Below the pieces are notes generated by a model that did not search any database, was not told where the DNA came from, and was given only the letters and a program-made list of their open reading frames with translations. A DNA stretch of 64,000 nucleotides from assembly GCF_024347495.1 (NCBI RefSeq), contig NZ_AP025490.1, forward strand, positions 558,001-622,000, read 5' to 3'. Positions 10,088-18,412 of the stretch are shown one piece after another. Each line of letters begins with the position of its first letter. Positions within the stretch are counted from its first letter, which is position 1. The translations under genes were made by a program, and so were the position numbers. This DNA is from Vibrio gallaecicus (GTDB lineage Bacteria > Pseudomonadota > Gammaproteobacteria > Enterobacterales > Vibrionaceae).

Positions 10088-10465
10088 TTATAGAGACTCT
10101 GTGAACGTACGTGCGATAACATCACGTTGCTGTTCAGTAGTTAAAGAGTTGAAGCGAACAGCGTAACCCGATACACGGATAGTTAACTGTGGGTATTTTT
10201 CTGGGTGTGCAACTGCGTCTTCTAATGTTTCACGCTTAAGAACGTTCACGTTTAGGTGTTGACCACCTTCGATACGTGGTGCGCTCTCGATTGCAACTTC
10301 ACGGCTTTCGTATTCACCTAAGTCAGCAGCGGCAATAACTTGATCTGCTTCGTAACCAGCAGAAGCAACAACACAGCGAGCTTCGTTCTTCTCGCTGTCT
10401 AGTAGCCAGATTGAGTTAAGTAGGTCGTCGTTTGCTGCTTTAGTAATTTGAATACCTTGGATCAT
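10088..10465 (-). CDS. grcA: Autonomous glycyl radical cofactor GrcA (YfiD)
   Basis: Small stand-in for the C-terminal domain of pyruvate formate-lyase; it can carry the glycyl radical and rescue oxygen-cleaved PflB. 125 residues, nearly the same length as E. coli YfiD. The glycyl radical motif RVSGYAVRF is at residues about 98-106, and the C-terminus RTFTESL matches. Like E. coli it sits near ung. A good ribosome binding site (GGAG) precedes the ATG. Two FNR-type sites lie upstream with the E. coli-like spacing, predicting strong anaerobic induction. Confidence 0.97.
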   Translation of the reverse strand: MIQGIQITKAANDDLLNSIWLLDSEKNEARCVVASAGYEADQVIAAADLGEYESREVAIESAPRIEGGQHLNVNVLKRETLEDAVAHPEKYPQLTIRVSGYAVRFNSLTTEQQRDVIARTFTESL

Positions 10466-10535
10466 ATCTATCTCCTAGTCCACTAAGATTGTGGTTTGAT
10501 TATGGTGTTAACTTTCGTTTTTTATTGAGCTGGGT

Positions 10536-10632
10536 AATATATACCTAAATTGGGTTATCTAGATATTGATTTAAGTCAAAAAACAACCAAAAACCTTATT
10601 TTTTAAAAGGTAATTTTATTGAGATAAATCAA
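10536..10632 (-). promoter_or_regulatory. grcA promoter with tandem FNR-type sites
   Basis: Proximal site TTGATTTAAGTCAA at 10566-10579 and distal site TTGAGATAAATCAA at 10619-10632, each one mismatch from TTGAT-N4-ATCAA, centres 53 bp apart. On the minus strand a TATATT -10 element lies at 10536-10541, placing the proximal site at about -41.5. E. coli yfiD has FNR sites at about -40.5 and -93.5, also 53 bp apart, the upstream one tuning expression down when FNR is abundant. Confidence 0.85.
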
Positions 10633-10793
10633 TAAAACCTTTGAAAACAATATGATTACAAAATATTTAAAATTATAAAGAATATTTAACGAGTCAGTTT
10701 GTTGTAAATTTACTACATTATTTGTATTTTTATTGAACTGACATAGATTACAGCAAGCATTTACCATGTATTCTGAAAGTGTGAAGTGATTTA

Positions 10794-11687
10794 ATGACAA
10801 GCAAATTATCATCTGATGAACAAAAATTTATAGGGGCTCATGTCTCTGCTGCCGGTGGCGTTGACCAAGCGCCAATGAGAGCTCGTGAAATTGGGGCTAA
10901 TGCCTTCGCTCTGTTTACTAAAAACCAAAGGCAATGGGCAGCAAAACCTCTAGAAGAGAAGACCATTAGCGCATTTAAAGCCAATTGCAAAATGTTGGGG
11001 TTTGGCGCCGATCAAATTCTTCCTCACGATTCTTACCTGATAAACCTAGGAGCACCAGAAGAAGAAAAGTTAGAAAAGTCTCGTGCAGCCTTTATTGACG
11101 AAATGGAACGCTGTAATCAACTTGGTTTGAAGCTTCTCAATTTTCATCCTGGGAGTCATTTAAAGAAAATTTCTGAAAATGAGTGTTTAGCTAAAATCGC
11201 AGAGTCGATAAACCTTGCCCATCAAGCTGTGCCTGATGTGATTGCTGTTATCGAGAATACTTCTGGTCAAGGCAGTAACCTTGGGTGGAGGTTTGAACAT
11301 TTGGCTGAAATTATTGAGCAGGTAGAAGATAAATCAAGAGTTGCGGTGTGCCTAGATACCTGTCACACCTTTACCGCTGGATATGACCTACGTACTAAAG
11401 AGGCATGCGAACATACTTTTTCAGAGTTTGATCGTATCGTTGGTATGCACTACCTCAGAGCAATGCACATCAATGATTCAAAAGCTGAATTTGCTAGTCG
11501 GGTTGATAGACATCATTCGTTGGGTAAAGGTGAAATCGGTTGGGATTGTTTTGAATATATTGCAAGCGATCCAAGGTTTGATGGTATCCCATTGATTTTA
11601 GAAACAATTGATCCATCTTTATGGGTTTCTGAAATTCAGCAATTAAGAAAATTCCATAAAGATTACAAAGATAATATGGGCGAGTAG
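10794..11687 (+). CDS. nfo: Endonuclease IV (AP endonuclease)
   Basis: Cleaves abasic sites and 3'-blocked ends in base excision repair. 297 residues, slightly longer than the E. coli enzyme because of an 11-residue N-terminal extension before [11 protein letters not shown]. Metal-ligand motifs of the TIM barrel are intact: [43 protein letters not shown] and LILETI. A GAAGTGA element precedes the ATG. It is divergent from grcA and two genes from ung, giving a small repair neighbourhood. Confidence 0.95.
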   Translation: MTSKLSSDEQKFIGAHVSAAGGVDQAPMRAREIGANAFALFTKNQRQWAAKPLEEKTISAFKANCKMLGFGADQILPHDSYLINLGAPEEEKLEKSRAAFIDEMERCNQLGLKLLNFHPGSHLKKISENECLAKIAESINLAHQAVPDVIAVIENTSGQGSNLGWRFEHLAEIIEQVEDKSRVAVCLDTCHTFTAGYDLRTKEACEHTFSEFDRIVGMHYLRAMHINDSKAEFASRVDRHHSLGKGEIGWDCFEYIASDPRFDGIPLILETIDPSLWVSEIQQLRKFHKDYKDNMGE

Positions 11688-11770
11688 GTAAAAACGCCTA
11701 AAAGTTGGCACCTTTCTTTCATAGTGTTTAGTGAATATGTAGAACACTAATCAATAGAGGAGGGTGCCTT

Positions 11771-11887
11771 ATGTATTCTTTATCACATACCCCAGAACTT
11801 CAAATTCAACCTGCTAGCCGTCTCCCGGCTCCAAATCGCCATAACCACAATCATGGTCATCATCGAACGCAGCAAAAAAGTGGTTAG
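11771..11887 (+). CDS. Candidate 38-residue His-rich small protein
   Basis: Short ORF beginning MYSLSHTPELQIQ and ending in a histidine cluster (NRHNHNHGHHR). It has one of the best ribosome binding sites in the window (GAGGAGGG, 6 nt before the ATG). No transmembrane segment or signal peptide. I do not recognise it. Expression is suggested only by the ribosome binding site; the His cluster could bind metal or make it a His-sensing leader, but no terminator follows it closely. Confidence 0.5.
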   Translation: MYSLSHTPELQIQPASRLPAPNRHNHNHGHHRTQQKSG

Positions 11888-12005
11888 AAAACCCCTCTGA
11901 CTCTTGAAATCACTTTGTCCTCAACATAATTTGTTCTAAGCACAATTTCTTATAAATAGTGGAATGGGGTATAACTAGCCCCCTTCGCTATTTTAAGAAG
12001 CACTC

Positions 12006-12056
12006 AAATTTTAGAACCAATTAAATTTTAGAAGCAAGCAAAGTTCTGAAAGCTTC
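12006..12056. repeat. Three imperfect 17-bp tandem repeats
   Basis: Copies begin at 12006, 12023 and 12040; the first two share AAATTTTAGAA, the third is diverged (AAAGTTCTGAA). Intergenic, upstream of ung. Confidence 0.65.
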
Positions 12057-12129
12057 TTAATGTGTGAAGTTAAGAAATTTAGTGTCGAAAGCTAAATAAT
12101 CCAGGTAGTCGTGTTGATAGAGGCAATAA

Positions 12130-12807
12130 ATGAATTCGTTGAATACATGGGAAACGATCATCGATGATGAGCGCAGTAAAGATTACTTTAAAGAAGTGAT
12201 CGCGTTTGTCGAAAATGAACGAAATACAGGTAAGGTGATTTTTCCACTTGAAGAGCATGTATTTAGTGCGTTTGAAATGACGCCTTTTAAAGATGTGAAA
12301 GTCGTCATTATTGGGCAAGATCCTTATCACGGCCCAGATCAGGCCCATGGGCTGGCTTTTTCTGTATTACCAGGTGTTAAGATTCCTCCTTCACTACGTA
12401 ATATGTATAAAGAGCTACAGCAAGATATTGATGGTTTTGTCGTTCCTTCCCATGGGTATTTAAATACTTGGGCTTCTCAAGGGGTTCTCATGCTCAATAC
12501 GGTACTGACTGTCGAGCAGGGGAAAGCCCACTCTCATGCTAAATGTGGATGGGAGATCTTTACTGATGCCATTGTTGAACGCCTTAATGAAAGAGAAGAA
12601 CCTATCATATTTTTACTTTGGGGAGCCCATGCTCAAAAGAAGGGGCAAGCTATTAATGTAGAAAAGCACCATGTACTAACTGCTCCTCACCCTTCTCCTT
12701 TATCGGCTCGTCGTGGCTTCTTTGGATGTCAGCACTTTTCTAAAGTTAATCAAATCTTAAGTGGAGGTGATCAGCCTATTATTGATTGGTCTCTGCCAGA
12801 AGAGTAA
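12130..12807 (+). CDS. ung: Uracil-DNA glycosylase
   Basis: Removes uracil from DNA. 225 residues, family-typical. The catalytic water-activating motif GQDPYHG (around residues 61-67) and the C-terminal [14 protein letters not shown] loop that inserts into the minor groove are intact. A GAGG element seven bases upstream supports the ATG. It follows nfo in the same direction, separated by 442 bp, so it probably has its own promoter. Confidence 0.97.
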   Translation: MNSLNTWETIIDDERSKDYFKEVIAFVENERNTGKVIFPLEEHVFSAFEMTPFKDVKVVIIGQDPYHGPDQAHGLAFSVLPGVKIPPSLRNMYKELQQDIDGFVVPSHGYLNTWASQGVLMLNTVLTVEQGKAHSHAKCGWEIFTDAIVERLNEREEPIIFLLWGAHAQKKGQAINVEKHHVLTAPHPSPLSARRGFFGCQHFSKVNQILSGGDQPIIDWSLPEE

Positions 12808-12896
12808 ACCTTTGGTTGTTTTTCGACCAGCGTCAAAGCGTATTCATTACTCTTCATATACACTTACTTATAGTAGGTGTAATGGAGTGCAATACT

Positions 12897-13448
12897 ATGA
12901 TGATTGAAAGGATAAGACGCGAGCATAGCTACATGGTGCAATTGTTGGTGATTTTGAGGAACAAAACAGCACAGTTGAAAGCGGGTGAAACAATAAACTA
13001 CAGTTTAGTTTTTGAAATTGTTAGCTATTTAATGAACCATTCAGAAAAAGTACATCACCCTAAAGAAGACATTATTTACCACCATTACTTAAAGTATTAT
13101 GGTGAAACACAAAATATTGAAAACTTAGAGTCGGAACATAAACGCTTGTCTGACATTACGGCTGAGTTTTTATTAGTCGTTGAGATGATCCTACAAGATG
13201 CAGTGGTTCCTCAGCAGGTCTTTATTAGTCAGCTCGAAGGGTTTGTGAGTGCACAAAAGGCACATTTAGAGCTAGAAGAAAGGCATATACTGCCGATGAT
13301 CGTCGATACCTTCACTATGAAAGATTGGCAAATGGTCGAGTCGCAATGGGCTCAACCTGAAGATGATCCTGTTTTTGGCAATACTATTGCAGACCAATAT
13401 AGACAGTTAGCGGCAAGAGTTCGCCAGAATGCTGAAGAGTGCGTTTAA
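12897..13448 (+). CDS. Hemerythrin HHE-domain protein
   Basis: 183-residue, mostly helical protein with the hemerythrin-like pattern of His and Glu ligands: REHSYMVQLL, KVHHPKEDIIYHHYLKYY, ESEHKRL and KAHLELEERHILPMI. Such proteins bind a di-iron centre and are linked to oxygen, NO or iron handling. The open frame runs back to 12786, overlapping ung, but the ATG at 12897 has GGAG nine bases upstream and begins at the domain edge. No partner gene is evident. The specific ligand is unknown. Confidence 0.85.
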   Translation: MMIERIRREHSYMVQLLVILRNKTAQLKAGETINYSLVFEIVSYLMNHSEKVHHPKEDIIYHHYLKYYGETQNIENLESEHKRLSDITAEFLLVVEMILQDAVVPQQVFISQLEGFVSAQKAHLELEERHILPMIVDTFTMKDWQMVESQWAQPEDDPVFGNTIADQYRQLAARVRQNAEECV

Positions 13449-13511
13449 AAACGCTAGCGAGTTGAGTTATACGCTGTATTAATACCGGCACTCAAGAAGC
13501 AGAATAGAAAC

Positions 13512-13540
13512 AAAAAAGGCACTAAATAAGTGCCTTTTTC
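13512..13540. terminator. Intrinsic terminator after the hemerythrin gene
   Basis: Stem AAAAAGGCACT/AGTGCCTTTTT with a 5-nt loop; symmetrical A and T runs allow action in both directions. Confidence 0.9.
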
Positions 13541-13634
13541 TTAATTCAGTTTTTGAACTAAAAATAATTGAGCGAACTAAAGCTTCAGCTAATGTTTCTT
13601 AAGGCATTATGTATCCTTAAATATATATTCATTC

Positions 13635-13823
13635 TTATAGCTTTATATCTTCAATCCCAAAATCTAAGCCTAGATTCATATCCATGAGTTCTTTTTGCAA
13701 GCGTTTACGGTCATTGATTTCCTCTATCTCACGCCACTTACGTTTAAGTGGTTTTGCACGGCTCTTTTGAGTATGTCTAGGCATTTCTAGTTCTGCGATA
13801 TCATCAAATTGAAAGTTATCCAT
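13635..13823 (-). CDS. DUF3545 family protein
   Basis: A 62-residue, highly charged protein with the core KPLKRKWREIEEINDRKRLQKEL, which fits my memory of the DUF3545 family common in Vibrio and Shewanella. Acidic ends flank the basic core. GGAATATAG lies before the ATG. Function unknown. It is convergent with the hemerythrin gene. Confidence 0.75.
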   Translation of the reverse strand: MDNFQFDDIAELEMPRHTQKSRAKPLKRKWREIEEINDRKRLQKELMDMNLGLDFGIEDIKL

Positions 13824-14493
13824 AAGCTATATTCCATCCGTGGTTGAGTCTTTTCGAACTATTAAGTATCACATTTAGCTTCACCTTAACTTTGATTTGT
13901 TTCGCATTTGTTTCATGTATATGAAGGTTTTGTGTGTGTTTTACATGTGTGCTCACATATTGTCGAACTAAGTGCGGTTAAAAAATAAGCAAACGCACTT
14001 AAGTAAACGATTAAATTCGTTGGCTTAGAATGTTAATTCATTGTGCGAAGGGAATAGCATTTTAATCACAATGCTCCTAAGTGCATATTATTGATCAGTT
14101 AATGGTGGATCAATGTGCCTATCAAAATAAGAAAAAGTAAGCCATACCTTATATAGCCTAGCTCTGCGGTACATTTAAGGAGCGCTATTCTGCTATTGAG
14201 GGGGCATTGGGAGTTGTTGATGTGATGTCTGGATAATGTAACTTCTATTGGGGTGGGTTGTTGATTTTTGTGTTAATGAAGTGTGGTTTTATAGTGAAAT
14301 GTCGCATTAAAATGCATTTTAGTGCATATTGATTTTTGCTTCATCTCGCTGCATTATCCGCCCGTCAAAAAATACACTGATACGTAAAATGGATGCATGA
14401 AGCGACATTTACAGTCTAAATTGCAGCAATAATATAAAAACTAATGCCGACACAACATTGACACTGGCATAGGCAATTTAGAGGAGGGCTAGG
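13824..14493. promoter_or_regulatory. Long region upstream of the agcS-type symporter gene
   Basis: 670 bases without a conventional gene. It holds several inverted repeats: TAAGTGCG/CGCACTTA (13969-14001), AGCATT/AATGCT (near 14056-14075), ATTGATC/GATCAAT (14090-14114), and AAATGTCGC/GCGACATTT (14297-14410). A good promoter, TTGATT-17 bp-CATTAT, is at 14329-14357. The transcript leader from about 14364 can fold a hairpin (14417-14480) directly before the next ribosome binding site. No glycine-riboswitch core is present. Confidence 0.55.
14329..14357 (+). promoter_or_regulatory. Candidate agcS promoter
   Basis: TTGATT and CATTAT hexamers separated by exactly 17 bp, predicting a start near 14364 and a leader of about 130 nt before the mini-ORF. 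It lies inside the loop of a 9-bp inverted repeat (arms 14297-14305 and 14402-14410). Confidence 0.55.
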
Positions 14494-14535
14494 ATGCAAG
14501 ATCAGTGCTTAAACTCAATTACGAGGTTCACGTGA
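14494..14535 (+). CDS. Candidate 13-residue leader ORF overlapping agcS start
   Basis: ATG at 14494 is preceded by GAGGAGGG and opens a 13-codon frame (MQDQCLNSITRFT). Its TGA stop overlaps the GTG start of the symporter (GTGA). The symporter's own GAGG lies inside this frame. This layout predicts translational coupling or leader-mediated control. Confidence 0.6.
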   Translation: MQDQCLNSITRFT

Positions 14536-15959
14536 CAGATTTAATTAATTTAATGAATGATCTCCTGTGGGGATCTATTTTAGTTTACTTACTTGTTGGT
14601 GTTGGTATTTACTTCACTGTACGACTAGGTTTCATTCAATTCCGCCATTTCGGCCACATGTTCTCTGTTTTGAAGAACAGCCGTAAAGCAGACAGTGCTG
14701 GTATCTCTTCTTTCCAAGCTCTTTGTACTAGCCTAGCTGCTCGTGTAGGTACAGGTAATATGGCTGGTGTTGCTGTTGCTCTTACTGCTGGTGGCCCTGG
14801 TGCTATCTTCTGGATGTGGCTAATTGCCATGCTGGGTATGGCTACATCATTTGCGGAAAGTACGCTGGCACAGCTATACAAAACGCGTGATAACGACGGC
14901 AACTACCGTGGTGGTCCAGCTTACTACATGGAAAAAGGCTTAGGCATGCGTTGGATGGGGGTTCTATTCTCTATCTTCCTTATCATCGCATTCGGTCTTG
15001 TATTCAATGCAGTACAAGCAAACGCAATTGCAAGTGCAATGAATACAGCATTTGACCTTGAGCGTAGCTATGTTGGTGTTGGTATTGTTGTGATTTCTGC
15101 ATTCGTTATCTTCGGTGGTATCCGTAAGATTGCACGTACTGCTGAAATCATCGTTCCAATTATGGCTCTTGCTTATCTAGCTATCGCTATCTACGTAATG
15201 TTAATGAACATTGAGAAAGTGCCTGAAGTTCTGGCTCTTATCTTCAAGAGTGCATTTGGCTTACAAGAAGCTGCTGCTGGTGGCTTAGGTTACGCAATTG
15301 CTCAAGCGATGATTAACGGTATTAAACGTGGTTTGTTCTCGAACGAAGCTGGTATGGGTTCTGCGCCAAATGCTGCGGCATCGGCAACTCCTTATCCGCC
15401 GCACCCAGCATCACAAGGTTATGTGCAAATGCTAGGCGTGTTCATGGATACCATCGTTATCTGTTCTGCAACTGTAGCAATTATCCTGATGTCTGGTGAG
15501 TATGTGCCACACGGTGAGGTTACAGGTATCGAGCTAACTCAACGTGCATTAACAGCACAAGTTGGCGAGTGGGGCGGCATCTTTGTAGCGGTAGCGATTT
15601 TCTTCTTCGCTTTCACTTCAATCATTGCAAACTACTCGTACGCTGAAACGAACCTTATCTTCTTAGAGCACAACAATAAGAAAGGCCTAGTACTTTTCCG
15701 TATTGTGGTACTAGGTATGGTTATGTTCGGTTCTCTTGCGACATTGCCGACGGTATGGGCTCTTGCAGATGTATCCATGGGCTTGATGGCAATTGTCAAC
15801 TTGGTAGCGATTATCCTGCTTTCTGGCATCGTGATTAAGCTTGCGAAAGATTACAACCGTCAACTAGACGAAGGTAAAGTACCAACATTCGATTCGAATG
15901 ACTTCCCTGAGCTTAAATCTCAACTAGAAGATGGTATTTGGGATAACACTAAGAAGTAA
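14532..15959 (+). CDS. AgcS-type Na+/alanine(glycine) symporter
   Basis: Inner-membrane amino-acid:cation symporter of the alanine or glycine:cation symporter (AGCS) family with about eleven transmembrane segments. Family signatures are visible: GFIQFRHFGHMF, AARVGTGNMAGVA, GGPGAIFWMW, GGPAYYMEKGLG and FSNEAGMGSAPNAAA. The GTG at 14532 has GAGG five bases upstream and gives 475 residues; a GTG at 14505 is possible but has no ribosome binding site in the right place. It is monocistronic, with a structured leader and mini-ORF before it and a terminator after it. Confidence 0.92.
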   Translation: MTDLINLMNDLLWGSILVYLLVGVGIYFTVRLGFIQFRHFGHMFSVLKNSRKADSAGISSFQALCTSLAARVGTGNMAGVAVALTAGGPGAIFWMWLIAMLGMATSFAESTLAQLYKTRDNDGNYRGGPAYYMEKGLGMRWMGVLFSIFLIIAFGLVFNAVQANAIASAMNTAFDLERSYVGVGIVVISAFVIFGGIRKIARTAEIIVPIMALAYLAIAIYVMLMNIEKVPEVLALIFKSAFGLQEAAAGGLGYAIAQAMINGIKRGLFSNEAGMGSAPNAAASATPYPPHPASQGYVQMLGVFMDTIVICSATVAIILMSGEYVPHGEVTGIELTQRALTAQVGEWGGIFVAVAIFFFAFTSIIANYSYAETNLIFLEHNNKKGLVLFRIVVLGMVMFGSLATLPTVWALADVSMGLMAIVNLVAIILLSGIVIKLAKDYNRQLDEGKVPTFDSNDFPELKSQLEDGIWDNTKK

Positions 15960-15990
15960 GTTTATTTTACTTAACGTTTCCTAAATGAAT

Positions 15991-16022
15991 AAGACCAAGG
16001 CTTTATGCTTTGGTCTTTTTTT
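15991..16022 (+). terminator. Intrinsic terminator after agcS
   Basis: Stem AAGACCAAGGC/GCTTTGGTCTT (one wobble pair), 5-nt loop, then a run of seven or more T residues. Confidence 0.88.
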
Positions 16023-16145
16023 GTTTTCTACAAAACCCGATTGCTGTAAACCTATTGAAGTAATAGAAATAGCCATAAAGACAAAATGTGATTTTTTCTA
16101 TACTCTAGCTGCCATACAGTTATCTTTATTAGTAAGGTCAAAGTT

Positions 16146-16922
16146 ATGTTAGTTGTCGTTTCCCCTGCAAAAACATTAGATTACGAGTCATCATTGGCGA
16201 CAGAGCGCTTTAGCCAGCCTGAGTTTGTTGAGCATTCAGCAGAGCTAATCGAAGTGTGCCGCAAGTTGACGCCGGCTGATGTATCAGCTTTGATGAAAGT
16301 GAGCGATAAAATTGCTGGTTTGAATGTTGCTCGCTTTGAGCAGTGGAGTGAAACTTTCACTCAAGAAAATGCACGCCAAGCGATTCTGGCTTTTAAAGGG
16401 GATGTCTACACAGGGCTAGATGCAGAAACGCTAACTGACGCAGATTTTGACTACGCACAAAGCCACCTACGCATGCTTTCAGGGTTGTATGGTTTACTAA
16501 AACCGTTAGATCTGATGCAACCTTACCGTTTAGAAATGGGTACTCGCTTAGCGAATGAGCGTGGTACGAACTTATACCAATTCTGGGGTAACCTGATCAC
16601 AGATAAGCTTAATGAAGCACTGAACGCACAAGGTGATAATGTGCTAGTTAACCTTGCTTCTAATGAATACTTTAAAGCGGTGAAGCCAAAGGCGTTAGAT
16701 GGGCAAATTATCACGCCAGTATTTAAAGACTGCAAAAATGGTCAATATAAGGTGATCAGCTTCTACGCTAAAAAAGCGCGAGGCATGATGGCTCGTTACA
16801 TCATTGAGAATAAAATTGATTCGATTGAAGCATTAACAAAGTTTGATACTGCGGGTTATTACTTTGTTGAAGAAGAGTCGAATGCTAAAGAATTAGTGTT
16901 TAAGCGCGAAGAGCAAAAATAA
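16146..16922 (+). CDS. yaaA: Peroxide stress protein YaaA
   Basis: 258-residue DUF328/YaaA protein; in E. coli it limits free intracellular iron during hydrogen peroxide stress and has a DNA-binding fold. Family motifs are clear: N-terminal [13 protein letters not shown], the central [26 protein letters not shown], and [12 protein letters not shown]. It is flanked by terminators on both sides, so it is monocistronic. Start ATG has AAGGTC upstream, acceptable but weak. Confidence 0.95.
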   Translation: MLVVVSPAKTLDYESSLATERFSQPEFVEHSAELIEVCRKLTPADVSALMKVSDKIAGLNVARFEQWSETFTQENARQAILAFKGDVYTGLDAETLTDADFDYAQSHLRMLSGLYGLLKPLDLMQPYRLEMGTRLANERGTNLYQFWGNLITDKLNEALNAQGDNVLVNLASNEYFKAVKPKALDGQIITPVFKDCKNGQYKVISFYAKKARGMMARYIIENKIDSIEALTKFDTAGYYFVEEESNAKELVFKREEQK

Positions 16923-16960
16923 CCGATTAAACTCGTTAGATTCCTAAAGCTTCAGTTATA

Positions 16961-16999
16961 AAAAAGCCCCTTGTAGTAATAAACGACAAGGGGCTTTTT
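16961..16999. terminator. Bidirectional terminator between yaaA and srmB
   Basis: Perfect 14-bp stem AAAAAGCCCCTTGT/ACAAGGGGCTTTTT with an 11-nt loop between convergent genes. Confidence 0.92.
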
Positions 17000-17056
17000 A
17001 GTCAGTCTTTCAAGCTAGTCGGTATGTAAAGCTAGCCAGCTATTAAAGTAAGATGA

Positions 17057-18304
17057 TTACTTTTTCTTAGCGGCTTTCTTTTTCTTCGCGATTTTTTGTT
17101 TCGCTACTGCTTTTTTATCTTCTTTCTTTGGCTTTTTCTTTTTCGTTACCGCTGGCTTTTTGTGTGTTGGACGCATGCCATCAATGAAGCGTTCTTTGAT
17201 GACATCTTTAGTGTAGCGAGCCACACGTTCGATCATCAGTTGGTCATGAGCCTCAACAATTGAAACAGCATTACCTTTTTTACCTGCGCGAGCGGTACGA
17301 CCAATACGGTGAAGGTAAACGTCTGCAGTGCGTGGCATGTCGTAGTTGATTACGTGGCTTACGTCAGGAAGGTCGATACCACGAGCCGCTACATCCGTTG
17401 CCAATAGTACATTTACAGAACCATCACGAAAACGCGCTATTGCGTTGTTACGGCGATCTTGAGGCATTTCACCTTGGATCCATGCACATGGGATTTTCGC
17501 GCTTTCAAGTTGAGCTCGAAGATCACCTAAGCGATCTCGTGTTTTTAGGAACACGATTGAACGTTCAGCTTGCTCAGTAATAATATGTTTAAGCAGGTTC
17601 AGTTTGTGTTCTGGTGTATCAGCACGGTGGTACCACTGCGTAATCTTCTTACGCTCACGTAATGAAGGTTGAGCACTTATCTCTGCTGGGTTATTTAGAA
17701 GGTCTTCAGTGAAACCTTCAATACCTTTACCTTCCAGAGTTGCTGAGAAAAGTAAGGTTTGCTTACGCCAGCGACATTCCGCAGATAAGCGATCAACGAC
17801 AGGACCAAAGCCCATGTCTAGCATACGGTCGGCTTCATCTAGGATTAGCCATTCAATTGCGCGGCAATCGAAACGCTCACCTTCAATGTATTCCATTAAA
17901 CGACCAGGTGTTGCAACAACGATGTCTTGAGTCGTGCTCAGTATGTCGGCGTGCTCTTGGTACATCACACCACCAGTAATAGTGAAGATATTCAAGCTGG
18001 TATATTTTGCTAATTCACGCGCTTGCTCAGTAATTTGCATTGCTAGTTCGCGTGTTGGCGTAAGGATCAGCATACGAGCTGGACCAGCCTTCTTACGAGG
18101 GAAGTCTTGCAAGTACTGTAGAGCTGGAAGTACGAAAGAGGCTGTTTTACCTGTGCCTGTTGGTGCAGAAGCTAAAACGTCTTTTCCATCTAACGCTTGT
18201 GGGATCGCTTCAGCTTGTATCTGTGTTGGGCGCTCATAGCCCATTTCGTCGATTGCTTTTAGCAGCTCTTGGTTTAGATCGAGTTCTGCAAAGGTTCTGA
18301 TCAC
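17057..18304 (-). CDS. srmB: ATP-dependent RNA helicase SrmB
   Basis: DEAD-box helicase that aids early 50S ribosome assembly. Motifs in order: Q motif, APTGTGKTA (Walker A), PTRELA, ATPGR, DEAD in LILDEADRMLD, SAT, and HRIGRTARAG. 415 residues ending in a lysine-rich tail (repeated KKKK blocks after residue 375), typical of an RNA-binding extension. I chose GTG at 18304 because GGAG is eight bases upstream and VIRTFAEL aligns with E. coli SrmB; the longer frame to 18343 lacks support. Divergent from trmN6, as in E. coli. Confidence 0.94.
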   Translation of the reverse strand: MIRTFAELDLNQELLKAIDEMGYERPTQIQAEAIPQALDGKDVLASAPTGTGKTASFVLPALQYLQDFPRKKAGPARMLILTPTRELAMQITEQARELAKYTSLNIFTITGGVMYQEHADILSTTQDIVVATPGRLMEYIEGERFDCRAIEWLILDEADRMLDMGFGPVVDRLSAECRWRKQTLLFSATLEGKGIEGFTEDLLNNPAEISAQPSLRERKKITQWYHRADTPEHKLNLLKHIITEQAERSIVFLKTRDRLGDLRAQLESAKIPCAWIQGEMPQDRRNNAIARFRDGSVNVLLATDVAARGIDLPDVSHVINYDMPRTADVYLHRIGRTARAGKKGNAVSIVEAHDQLMIERVARYTKDVIKERFIDGMRPTHKKPAVTKKKKPKKEDKKAVAKQKIAKKKKAAKKK

Positions 18305-18412
18305 TGTTGTTTCTCCACAAGCAATAGGGTTTCTGCCACTCATTAGGCAGAAGATAAAAAAGAGTAGTCGGACATTATAGAAGCATTAGTGATTAGGATC
18401 ACATGGTATTTG

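Larger units (their letters stand above)
11688..12129. other. nfo-ung intergenic region
   Basis: 442 bases with no conventional gene. It holds a 38-codon His-rich ORF with a strong ribosome binding site (11771-11887), a 7-bp inverted repeat TAGTGTT/AACACTA (11723-11729 and 11744-11750) just upstream of that ORF, and three imperfect copies of a 17-bp tandem repeat (12006-12056). Confidence 0.6.

Noticed and set aside
10603-10812. 69-codon minus-strand frame between grcA and nfo
   Set aside because: AT-rich, overlaps the distal FNR-type site and the nfo start, with no ribosome binding site.
13824-14504. Glycine riboswitch upstream of the AgcS symporter
   Set aside because: Expected from V. 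cholerae, but neither the CACCGAAGG-type core nor the GGAGAG and CAGGTAAAAGGAC segments of the aptamer are present.
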